The translations under genes were made by a program, and so were the position numbers. Shown one piece after another: positions 1-6,719 of a stretch of DNA of 49,183 nt. Numbering within the stretch: position 1 is the stretch's first letter; every line of letters begins with the position of its first letter. The stretch is from an uncultured Bacteroidales bacterium (GTDB lineage Bacteria > Bacteroidota > Bacteroidia > Bacteroidales > UBA932). The notes under the pieces are model-generated. The model was given only the letters and a program-made list of their open reading frames with translations. It was not told the origin of the DNA and did not search any database. The stretch spans positions 1-49,183 of the forward strand of contig ONSC01000001.1 in NCBI GenBank assembly GCA_900320365.1. The letters are read 5' to 3'.

Positions 1-287
1 TTATCGCTGAGACGGTCAAGTACGGTCCTGTACCCTCCTTCTCCGTAGGTGAGGCACTTGTTGACTCTGCTGATGGTAGCTGAGCTGGCTCCGGTAGCCT
101 TGCTTATCTCGCTGAACACAGTCCCCTCATTCAGGAGCCTTGCAACCTCGAGTCTGGCAGACATATCAAGAGTTTCCTTGATAGTCGCTATATCATCAAA
201 GAATTTCCTGCACTCGTCTTCATCTCCGAGCGTAAGGACCGCTTTGTAGAATTGGTCAAGGTTTTTCTTTTCCCTGTCTGTTATCAT
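1..287 (-). CDS. YerC/YecD family TrpR-like DNA-binding protein (C-terminus cut by window edge)
   Basis: The reverse strand from an ATG at 287 gives 95 open codons that run off the left edge, so only the last few residues are missing (the family is about 100 residues). The protein starts MITDREKKNLDQFYKAVLTL and has the TrpR-like helix-turn-helix in its second half, around TVFSEISKATGASSATISRV (residues about 56-75). The YerC/YecD family is related to the Trp repressor but its ligand and targets are mostly unknown. A GGGAG stretch lies about ten bases upstream of the ATG and supports this start. The upstream 266 bases (288-553) show no gene and no convincing promoter. Family recognition is by motif and length, so the identity is good but the regulated genes cannot be named. 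Confidence 0.85.
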   Translation of the reverse strand, partial: MITDREKKNLDQFYKAVLTLGDEDECRKFFDDIATIKETLDMSARLEVARLLNEGTVFSEISKATGASSATISRVNKCLTYGEGGYRTVLDRLSD

Positions 288-553
288 CGATGCAGCTCCC
301 GTTTAACCATCATGTACTGTAAATGAACGAACATATTCTACCATCATTTTATCGCGCTTTAAAGTGCTAAAGTGTATTTTTTAAGATTCCGGACCTGAAC
401 AATGAGCATCGCCGGCTTTACGTTACCCCTCCTGACGCTGCTCCTTCATATCACTTCTTCCTTGACCGGGAAGATGGATCTGAAATATAATCTTTTAACA
501 CACCACAGCATTAAATGCTGACGCAGATCATATAGCGGAACAACGAATATAAA

Positions 554-1807
554 CTAAGTAATGGCAACTGATATTTCTTCAAAAGGACAATTGAATGAGC
601 GGATCGCCGCATTTGTATCAGGTCTCCTGCTTCTTATCGTGATACTGATCACGTCTGTGCCGAACAGGAGATCTTTCGGCAGCACTTTAATATAGAGAGA
701 AGGCTGGATATTCTTCTTTACCATAGCGTCTTCGCGACTCTTCATGCTCGGTTCTTCTTTCGAGACTTCATAAGGAATCAACTTTCCGGTAGCAATTGAC
801 TTAACCTTAAAGGATGTAGAATCGAGACTCTTGTAAACATCCCAGGGAAGATGCTGCTCGCGGATAGCGACGATGAACTCACTCTCAGGAAGCATTGAAT
901 AACCCAATAGTGAATGATACATCCCCTCGTTTGAGGACGCCATCAACTCATTAGGATTAGGCCTGAGCCCTCCTAAAGCCCCGTGGATAGGAAGAACCGA
1001 ATAATATGGACATCCATAGGATTGATTAAAGTCGATGTACCCCTGGACATGGCCGTTTCGTTCCAGTTCGCTCAAAATCATATTTCTGACATAGGAGACC
1101 TTAGGACCTTCTCCGATGACAATCATATAGTAGGGGAAAAACTCACAAGCTATTTTACCGTTAGCAGCAACGAACTCAGATTCCAAACCAATTACACAAA
1201 CAGAATAATCCTTATAATCGCTGAACATCGCTTCGATATCAATAGCATACTGTCCAAGAGCGGTTGCGCTGCCGCCCTTAGGGGAATACTTCATATCGGA
1301 AACGAATACCGCCACATCGCATTGACCATCTTTCAAGTCGTTGAGGATAACTTGAAGCATCTGCGGCACTTCAGTATTCATGGAGGACACAAAGCTCCCA
1401 TCGTTCATGTTCTGGCGGAAGCTAGTTGCAGAGTATGACCTCGTTTTGGTACTGCCATCAGTGAACGCTTTCACGCCTGCAATATTCGAAGCATTCTTTA
1501 GCAGAAACGCAGACATGTCGGTTTTGAACGCATTTGATTGTTTTGCGCGAAACAGACCATTCATGCTGCCCGATGTCTCGACGTACAGTTGAATCGTGTT
1601 TGCAGGTTCTGCAGTATAGAACCTGTCGATAACTTCTGGCCTTAGAACTCCTTCGTCAGTAAAGGATTCGTTGTCAATCTCATTGATACTGTGCTTACAA
1701 CCACAACCACAGATAGAGATGACCGCAATAACCATTGCGACGCCCCTTTTCATGAACTTGTTAGTATGGATCCTAGAATGTGAAATATGGCGCATAATGG
1801 AAAACAT
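554..1807 (-). CDS. VWA-like lipoprotein of unknown function
   Basis: A 417-residue protein with a lipoprotein-type signal peptide: a basic start, a hydrophobic run VIAVIS and the lipobox-like I-C-G-C. A second possible start, at Met19 (position 1753), gives a more usual signal peptide; the listed start lies one base after the stop of the upstream gene and would be translationally coupled to it. The mature part begins with LYVETSGSMNG, which resembles the metal-site motif DxSxS of a von Willebrand A fold but with Glu in place of the first Asp, and continues with VAVFVSDMKYSP, a later VWA-type Asp strand. The first VWA strand is therefore recognisable but the metal site may be altered. It is the last gene of a three-gene minus-strand group with a small membrane protein and a cytoplasmic VWA protein. 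No function can be named; a surface or periplasmic scaffold role is only inference. Confidence 0.7.
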   Translation of the reverse strand: MFSIMRHISHSRIHTNKFMKRGVAMVIAVISICGCGCKHSINEIDNESFTDEGVLRPEVIDRFYTAEPANTIQLYVETSGSMNGLFRAKQSNAFKTDMSAFLLKNASNIAGVKAFTDGSTKTRSYSATSFRQNMNDGSFVSSMNTEVPQMLQVILNDLKDGQCDVAVFVSDMKYSPKGGSATALGQYAIDIEAMFSDYKDYSVCVIGLESEFVAANGKIACEFFPYYMIVIGEGPKVSYVRNMILSELERNGHVQGYIDFNQSYGCPYYSVLPIHGALGGLRPNPNELMASSNEGMYHSLLGYSMLPESEFIVAIREQHLPWDVYKSLDSTSFKVKSIATGKLIPYEVSKEEPSMKSREDAMVKKNIQPSLYIKVLPKDLLFGTDVISITIRSRRPDTNAAIRSFNCPFEEISVAIT

Positions 1808-1808
1808 T

Positions 1809-2123
1809 TCAATGGTGGTTCTTCCCGAGTGTGAGAAAAAGAAGATAAACTAGATACGCGGCGACAGCAATATCAACAATATTCCAGATAACTCTCCCTA
1901 AAGGAATTTTAATGAAAGGTTGGAAAAGTATTGCAAGAATTATAAAAAAAAACATTCGATCCTTGTTACCGGCGTTGTATGACTTATAAGCCACGTAGCA
2001 GAATGCCGCAGTCGCTACAAAGCGTACTAACGAATAGAAGCCGTATGGCATATCAAACAAGCATAGCAGCAAAACAGCTGCTACCCCGCCATACACGTAA
2101 GCCATCGCCTGATTATTAGCCAT
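1809..2123 (-). CDS. small four-helix membrane protein, DUF6804-like
   Basis: A 104-residue, very hydrophobic protein with about four membrane segments: residues about 8-25 (VYGGVAAVLLLCLF), 29-46 (YSLVRFVATAAFCYVAY), 57-75 (MFFFIILAILFQPFI) and 78-98 (VIWNIVDIAVAAYLVYLLF). The pattern of an N-terminal pair of helices, a short basic loop (NAGNKDR) and the LFQPFIKIPLGR turn is what I recall for the DUF6804 group of small Bacteroidota membrane proteins; this assignment is from memory and moderate. Its stop codon is followed after one base by the listed start of the VWA-like lipoprotein gene, so the two are probably co-translated. A consensus -7 element lies just upstream at 2142-2149, so the pair may have its own promoter. 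Confidence 0.7.
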   Translation of the reverse strand: MANNQAMAYVYGGVAAVLLLCLFDMPYGFYSLVRFVATAAFCYVAYKSYNAGNKDRMFFFIILAILFQPFIKIPLGRVIWNIVDIAVAAYLVYLLFLTLGKNHH

Positions 2124-2141
2124 ATGTTAATGTAATATATG

Positions 2142-2149
2142 CAAATTTA
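2142..2149 (-). promoter_or_regulatory. putative Bacteroidota -7 promoter element for the small membrane protein gene
   Basis: Read on the minus strand the site is TAAATTTG, a full match to TAnnTTTG, and it lies 19 bases before the ATG at 2123. No TTTG is found at the usual 19-21 base distance upstream, so support is partial. The flanking gap 2150-2246 is AT-rich and shows no gene or clear hairpin. Confidence 0.4.
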
Positions 2150-2246
2150 ATCTTTTTAGTTCAAACTTATTATAATAGTATTATATATTTTTAAAGAAAC
2201 ACCGATTGGATTATCGCTTTATGATTCCGTTTCTAACTGCTCTATT

Positions 2247-3410
2247 TTACCGATACTTGTACGAAAGCACCTTCCAAAATTCCGCCGGGAGGTAAACATT
2301 CGGGAGGCTATAGGCTCTTGCAAACAACAGTGCGATGTCCTCATCTCTCCAGCCGGCAATGCCGCATCCGATACGGGTCACGAGGAAAGTCATGTCTGGA
2401 TGGCGGTCGGCAAACATGATGAATTCATCGACTTCGCGGGCGATGGCAGCAAGCGAGCCTGTCATCGTAGGGATTGCATAACTCCTTCCCTGAAGACCAC
2501 GTCCCTGGCCATAAACGGCACCGAACTTTTCAAGGGCAATCCTGGCAGCGCCTCCGTCATGGTGCCCCATATCATTGCTGCCGAACACAAAAATCTGGCC
2601 CTCCTGGAGGTCCTCAATCCAATTGGGGGTCACCCTGGTAAGCGCCTGCTTCTCGGCAAAGAAATCTTCTTCAAAGTCGATGGCCTCGCCATACAGTTTC
2701 TGCCGGCGGACCTTCTTGTAGTACTCTCTGCTACTGGACTGCATCTTGTTCCACATCATAGCAGAGCCCTGGACAGAAGCCTGGAAATCCATCGTGCTGC
2801 GAATACCAAGGCCGCTTGCAGTCTGCTCGGAATCCTGATTCGCACCGATGTAAGTAAAGACCCAGCCCTGTGTGGTCAGCGATTCCACCAGTTCCTTGAT
2901 CATCTCCGCAGAATAGATATGCGAACTGTTCTCGAATCCATCAGTAATCACGGTAACAAGAACGTGGTCGCCCTCTTTGACAAGTTCTTTCAGCGCAGTA
3001 ATGGAAAGCCCCATCGCATCATATAGCGGAGTTCCGCCATACGGTTGATACTGATCGGGTGTAATGTCATTTACCGATTCAATCTTTTCAGAATCGATAA
3101 TTGTCCGGACGAAAGGCCTTCTAGCACCAGTGTCAAAAGTGACAAAGGATATCATCTGATGGTCATCCGAATTCTCCTGCTGGGCGGCACGGATAGTCTG
3201 GAGCGTCTCATTCGCCCCGCTCAAGGCCTGCTCACGGATAGATGACATTGATCCGCTTTCATCAAGAATAATGAGGTTATAAATGCGAGTTTCATCCTCT
3301 TCGCGAGGATATTTATCAGAGAACTGGAAGCAATGATTCTTCTCTTCCTTTGCTTCGTCATTTGTTTCAGCCCCTTTCTTTGAGAAGCCAAGATAGTTCA
3401 TAATATTCAT
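2247..3410 (-). CDS. VWA domain protein fused to an A1S_2505-like phage-associated domain
   Basis: Two domains are visible. The first (residues about 40-230) is a classical VWA fold with an intact metal site: LDESGSMSS supplies D-x-S-x-S (Asp50, Ser52, Ser54 from the start used here), GGTPLYDAMG the Thr and VITDGFENS the second Asp. The C-terminal part (about 255-388) has EGQIFVFGSND, HDGGAARIAL, GQGRGLQGRSYAIPT and VTRIGCGIAGW, the pattern I know from small phage proteins annotated as the A1S_2505 family, which look macro-domain-like. The start at 3410 (MNIMNYLGF) is preferred because the residues before it (from 3461) read like untranslated leader; 3401 is also possible. It is the first gene of a minus-strand group with a DUF6804-like membrane protein and a VWA-like lipoprotein. 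A role in stress or phage response is inference from the domain types only. Confidence 0.8.
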   Translation of the reverse strand: MNIMNYLGFSKKGAETNDEAKEEKNHCFQFSDKYPREEDETRIYNLIILDESGSMSSIREQALSGANETLQTIRAAQQENSDDHQMISFVTFDTGARRPFVRTIIDSEKIESVNDITPDQYQPYGGTPLYDAMGLSITALKELVKEGDHVLVTVITDGFENSSHIYSAEMIKELVESLTTQGWVFTYIGANQDSEQTASGLGIRSTMDFQASVQGSAMMWNKMQSSSREYYKKVRRQKLYGEAIDFEEDFFAEKQALTRVTPNWIEDLQEGQIFVFGSNDMGHHDGGAARIALEKFGAVYGQGRGLQGRSYAIPTMTGSLAAIAREVDEFIMFADRHPDMTFLVTRIGCGIAGWRDEDIALLFARAYSLPNVYLPAEFWKVLSYKYR

Positions 3411-3527
3411 ACAAATATTAACAAGCGGGGATGTATGAGTAAATTTTACGCAAAAATACAATTCAATTTTGAATTCGCAAATAGTTTTATGTAATACTTA
3501 CACAATTTTTATGGTCCGAATCTCATA

Positions 3528-3912
3528 TTGAGTATAATCAATGATTATAAATTACCGAACAAATCACCTATCTTCACCTTGAAACACCAATGGACACGTG
3601 CTATGCTCTTCATTCATATTAACATAATTGAAGTCCTGCTACTACTGGTTTTTTGCGGGATTCCCGCCGCAGGGCAGGTCAAACGCATCACTGTCGAGGA
3701 TCACGACAGCCTGACGGTGTATTACCCACACTTTGACAGGATCGACCTTGTGACGGAAACAATGCCCTCAAAGAGCGAGGAAGATGTCTATGTACTGCGA
3801 TATGGGGACCGGCTGGAACTACTCCTGGTACCGCAAAGACGACGGGACCGTCAAAGAACTGTTCAACGTCCCCGTCCGCTACACCACGAACTGGGTGGTG
3901 TTTTATGAATAG
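3528..3912 (+). pseudogene. frameshifted remnant of a secreted protein gene
   Basis: An ORF from 3528 has a signal peptide (about residues 27-50, MLFIHINIIEVLLLLVFCG, cut near AAGQ) and then ITVEDHDSLTVYYPHFDRI and DLVTETMPSKSEEDVY, a segment that resembles the N-terminus of a Bacteroidales secreted family. After about position 3800 this frame turns into Arg/Leu-rich nonsense and stops at 3908, while the +1 frame reads well-formed protein (YCDMGTGWNYSWYRKDDG, then NVPVRYTTNWVVFYE) to a stop at 3910-3912. The simplest reading is a broken gene with a frameshift near 3795-3805, or a join of two decayed pieces. The gene before the shift is also far shorter than the family I compare it with. It stands between two divergent accessory genes, consistent with decay in a variable region. 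Confidence 0.5.
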
Positions 3913-3927
3913 AGGTTATTAATACCC

Positions 3928-5061
3928 TCACAACCTCTCCAACCACCTGGAAAAGAAGACGTTATACACGCTGTACGTGCTTCCTGACGGGGATTTAGTC
4001 TCCAGAATCAATTCCTTATCCACCAGTGTCTCAAGTGTCCTCAAGGACGACGAAGGGGCACCGAGGCTATATTTCTGAAGGAATTCATTGGAAGTCGGTT
4101 GGGCTAACTCCCCTTCCTTCGCTACGGCTATAAGATAATTCCACTGCCTCTGAGTCAACAAGTTCCGCCGCTCAAGAAAAGCGTCACTATTTTCCTTGAA
4201 TATCGTGTCGATGGCGACAAAAACTTCAGTCAAAGTCGCTTCTTTTCTTGTGCCGAGGAACACCCTGTTGCATAGGAACTGGGTGTAGAAGGTATGTCTC
4301 CTGGTCCATTCAAGAATATATCCCACAGCTTCTTCCGTGATGGTTTTCCCATTGTCACTGAACTGTTTCCGAATAAATGAGGAATAAACCTCCAGACCAA
4401 TCTTGCCAATAGGATATATTGCGGAACTCTCATAGAAAGGGCTCTTCTCTCCCGTGAACATATCTGCCATCACGTGTCTCTTGCTTCCGCTGAAAATGAA
4501 CTGGACATTCCTTAATGGCTGAATATAAGTTCGGAGCAACGCCTCAGCGGACAAACCGTCATATGACCGAATCTGCTGGAACTCGTCTATTGCGACAATC
4601 ACTCTCTTTTTTCTACCCTCGAGATAATCGAGCAAAGTTTTAAGGGTATATCGCTTTTCAGTATCAGACTGGAAAGTGAATGACAATTGTGGGATTCCGC
4701 TGATTGGATCAGTGGTCACGACAGGGCGAACCGACTTAAGGGTTTCGAGGAATGACCGGGCCGCCAATCGACCGGTTGTATTTGAATAGATTGCCTCAGC
4801 CATCAAAGTGAGCATGTCCTCGAAACAATGACTAGGATATATGTCAATATAGTAGGTCTCATACTCCCCTCCCATCTCTTCCAGAATATCAAAAATATGA
4901 TAAATTAGACCTGTTTTCCCAAGCCTTCGAGGGGAAATCAGTGTGATATTTGAACCATTTTCAAGGTATTTGATTATCTCGGCAGTTTCAACCTCCCTGT
5001 CGCAGAAATACTGAACAGGAGTATGTGGAGACAATATAAAGGGATTGGAAGGAGTACTCAT
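3928..5061 (-). CDS. AAA+ ATPase with C-terminal winged helix (archaeal-type ATPase family)
   Basis: A 377-residue P-loop ATPase. The nucleotide site reads ISPRRLGKTGLI near residue 46, the unusual Walker A of this ATPase family, and the Walker B is VIVAIDEFQQI near residue 160; QFIFSGS follows as sensor 1. The last 90 residues (RQWNYLIAVAKEGELAQPTS, then SSSLRTLETLVDKELI) form a winged-helix that would bind DNA or a partner. Such proteins are abundant as orphan genes in Bacteroidota and archaea, often near mobile elements, and their role is poorly known. The start at 5061 is chosen because a perfect promoter (TTTG-N19-TATCTTTG at 5078-5108) would give a transcript starting near 5072, downstream of the alternative ATG at 5100. 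The promoter is overlapped by two tandem palindromes, which suggests tight regulation, possibly by the protein itself. Confidence 0.85.
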   Translation of the reverse strand: MSTPSNPFILSPHTPVQYFCDREVETAEIIKYLENGSNITLISPRRLGKTGLIYHIFDILEEMGGEYETYYIDIYPSHCFEDMLTLMAEAIYSNTTGRLAARSFLETLKSVRPVVTTDPISGIPQLSFTFQSDTEKRYTLKTLLDYLEGRKKRVIVAIDEFQQIRSYDGLSAEALLRTYIQPLRNVQFIFSGSKRHVMADMFTGEKSPFYESSAIYPIGKIGLEVYSSFIRKQFSDNGKTITEEAVGYILEWTRRHTFYTQFLCNRVFLGTRKEATLTEVFVAIDTIFKENSDAFLERRNLLTQRQWNYLIAVAKEGELAQPTSNEFLQKYSLGAPSSSLRTLETLVDKELILETKSPSGSTYSVYNVFFSRWLERL

Positions 5062-5077
5062 CGCATTATCTTTTTCC

Positions 5078-5108
5078 CAAAGATAATGCATTATTTTCAT
5101 TTCACAAA
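5078..5108 (-). promoter_or_regulatory. consensus Bacteroidota promoter of the AAA+ ATPase gene
   Basis: On the minus strand: TTTG at 5105-5108, exactly 19 bases of spacer, then TATCTTTG at 5078-5085. Both boxes and the spacing match the Bacteroidota primary sigma consensus. The predicted transcript starts about ten bases before the ATG at 5061. The -33 box lies inside the palindrome at 5101-5115. Confidence 0.75.
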
Positions 5109-5130
5109 ATGTGAATCACAAAATGTGAAA
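5101..5130. repeat. two tandem palindromic operator-like sites
   Basis: The 14-base unit TCACAAAATGTGAA occurs twice end to end at 5102-5115 and 5116-5129. Each copy is a palindrome (TCACA-AAA-TGTGA; the first extends to TTCACA-AAA-TGTGAA at 5101-5115). The pair covers the -33 box of the AAA+ ATPase promoter and the upstream face of it, the usual place for a repressor or activator. It also contains the stop codon of the basic protein ORF (5116-5118). Confidence 0.7.
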
Positions 5131-5517
5131 TCTAACGAGCCGGGAAAAGGTCAAAATTCCAGCCTGAACCTTGTTGCCTTTGTGTATCTCAATCCCCTTC
5201 TTTGCCCGAGATCGGGCGGAATGCTTCGCGGCTTTGCGGAGACGCCTGAGGCGGGAACTCCGCTCCTCCGCCACACCGAAGCGATTCCGGAAATCTTTCA
5301 CAGTCAACTTTCCTCTCAATTCACGTCGAAGTCCAGAGGCTCTCGTTCCTGACGGATGCCTGGACAGATCCAACTTTGCCTTAGTCAAGCCACTATCAAA
5401 CTGATTCAAAGACGAAAGCACAGTGACGGAACTCTCCTCAGCAAGCTGCACTCTAGCTTGACGGATCTTCCTCATCCTTTGCTCATATGCCTTCCTGGAA
5501 TGATAGGTTTTGCTCAT
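5116..5517 (-). CDS. small very basic protein of unknown function
   Basis: A 133-residue ORF with ATG at 5517 that begins MSKTYHSRKAYEQRMRKIRQ and is rich in Arg and Lys throughout, with no signal peptide or membrane segment. A predicted helical basic core runs through GLRRELRGKLTVKDFRNRFG and SRLRRLRKAAKHSARSRAKK. No family is recognised. It begins 25 bases after the stop of the SGNH esterase gene and its last codons overlap the palindromic operator of the next gene, which is odd for a conserved gene and could mean the true C-terminus has been replaced. The composition between about 5200 and 5280 is more GC-rich than the surroundings. The complementary strand is also open here, so a spurious ORF is possible; the well-formed N-terminus and start make a real DNA- or RNA-binding protein somewhat more likely. 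Confidence 0.4.
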   Translation of the reverse strand: MSKTYHSRKAYEQRMRKIRQARVQLAEESSVTVLSSLNQFDSGLTKAKLDLSRHPSGTRASGLRRELRGKLTVKDFRNRFGVAEERSSRLRRLRKAAKHSARSRAKKGIEIHKGNKVQAGILTFSRLVRFHIL

Positions 5518-5542
5518 CTGTCAGAGGAATAGTTAGCTACTG

Positions 5543-6652
5543 TCACTTTTTCCGAAGCGCCTTCTTTATGGTCGGAAGTACATATTCAGTGTAACGGACC
5601 ATCCCAAGGTCGGTGAAATGGACCCCGTCAACGGTCGCCTCGCCGTCAAGGCCAAGCATCTTGTCCCCTTTGATGTAATATATCTTCTTCTCTCCCGCCT
5701 TCTTGAGTTTCTCGTAAACAGCTCTCATTGAAGCGTTTCTGGCAGTGATATCAGCAGCAGCCACCTTGTCGAAAACCGCATGGGGATAATTAGGATTCTC
5801 TATGAATACAACCGGCACGTCCGGATGGGCATCTCTGATTATCCGGAAGAACTTCTCCTGCCTCTCGTCAATCAACGAAGCCTCGCAGTTCGGCACATTG
5901 TCCAGGACAAAAAGCGAAGGATCCTTTACGGCGGCCATAAGCTCCGCGATCTCATAGTCCAGGCGAGCGTTTCCGCTGAACCCGAGGTTCACAACCTCCC
6001 TATCAAGTTCCCTGGATATGATATTCGTGAACGCCATCCCAGGCCGGTTAGCGCAGCCGCCCTGAAGAATGCTGGTACCATACATCACAATAGGAGAACC
6101 TTTGCGAGGGCTGTCAAGAGCCGGCTGGTCGATCACTGAACCTTCCTCAACACCTATCTCTAGTTTTTTCACACCCTCATAAAGGGAAAAGTAGACGATA
6201 TACTCCCTCATTACGGGCTCCATTCCGGAAATGACCGTGAGATCGTTCAAGGTATCCTTCTGGGGCCTGGCGCTCCTCGCGAACCTCCAATGGCCATCAA
6301 CAGGATCCTTGGTATATAGGTCAAGACCGCGGGTGCCCGTGTCGGTCATGTGGTTCATCGTGTGAAGCCCGAACGACACCCACCGCAACTTGATAGACGG
6401 AGAGTCTGAGCGGAATCTCACCGAAATCCCGGCAGAGTGATGCGCCAGGTCCCAAACCGGCTGACGGATAACACCTTCCAGCGATGCGGGAAGCCTCTCG
6501 TAGGTGGCGGAAGTGTTCTCAATCGCCTTCCCATAGATAGGGAAAACTGAGGCGTCGGTGTAATAGTACTCCTTACCTCCCTGAGCATAAACAAATGAAA
6601 TGGAAAGGAGTGAAAAAAACAGTAAGGTCTGAATCTTTAGAATGCTCTTCAT
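5543..6652 (-). CDS. secreted SGNH/GDSL-type esterase with GxDLY domain
   Basis: A 369-residue protein starting MKSILKIQTLLFFSLLSISF with a signal peptide cut near VYAQ. An N-terminal beta-sandwich carries the GxDLY signature (TRGLDLY, about residues 107-112), the companion domain of the Lipase_GDSL_3 family. The catalytic SGNH domain follows: nucleophile Ser in YGTSILQGG (about residue 193), the Gly block in NLGFSGNARLD, Asn in LDNVPNCE, and the Asp-His pair in VDGVHFTDLGM (about 345). All four catalytic blocks are present, so it should be active, most likely removing acetyl or other ester groups from plant or host glycans outside the cytoplasm. It follows the GH123-like gene in the same direction, which fits glycan trimming. 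The start at 6652 is used because a putative promoter and an inverted repeat lie just upstream; the longer ORF from 6676 would begin inside them. Confidence 0.85.
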   Translation of the reverse strand: MKSILKIQTLLFFSLLSISFVYAQGGKEYYYTDASVFPIYGKAIENTSATYERLPASLEGVIRQPVWDLAHHSAGISVRFRSDSPSIKLRWVSFGLHTMNHMTDTGTRGLDLYTKDPVDGHWRFARSARPQKDTLNDLTVISGMEPVMREYIVYFSLYEGVKKLEIGVEEGSVIDQPALDSPRKGSPIVMYGTSILQGGCANRPGMAFTNIISRELDREVVNLGFSGNARLDYEIAELMAAVKDPSLFVLDNVPNCEASLIDERQEKFFRIIRDAHPDVPVVFIENPNYPHAVFDKVAAADITARNASMRAVYEKLKKAGEKKIYYIKGDKMLGLDGEATVDGVHFTDLGMVRYTEYVLPTIKKALRKK

Positions 6653-6683
6653 GATAATCAGCGAAATGATTATCACAAAAATA
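6653..6683 (-). promoter_or_regulatory. putative -7 element plus inverted repeat before the SGNH esterase gene
   Basis: On the minus strand TATTTTTG (6676-6683) matches TAnnTTTG. Directly after it lies a perfect inverted repeat, GATAATCA-TTTCGC-TGATTATC (6653-6674), that ends at the base before the ATG. The repeat would cover the predicted transcript start and could be an operator or a hairpin near the start codon. No clear -33 box is seen. Confidence 0.4.
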
Positions 6684-6719
6684 GCGAAAAAAGAAAAGGA
6701 ATTGTTGTCTCTTTTCAGA

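Noticed and set aside
288..553. Possible promoter or small gene in the 266-base gap
   Set aside because: TATGTTCG on the minus strand is one base off the -7 consensus but lacks a -33 partner, and no ORF with a fair start was seen.
2400..3026. Plus-strand ORF of 208 codons
   Set aside because: Antisense to the VWA fusion gene, whose metal motifs and C-terminal domain are clear.
5200..5290. Possible copy of the GAGCGAAGCG repeat in the basic protein gene
   Set aside because: The stretch is GC-rich but has no full copy of the ten-base unit on either strand.
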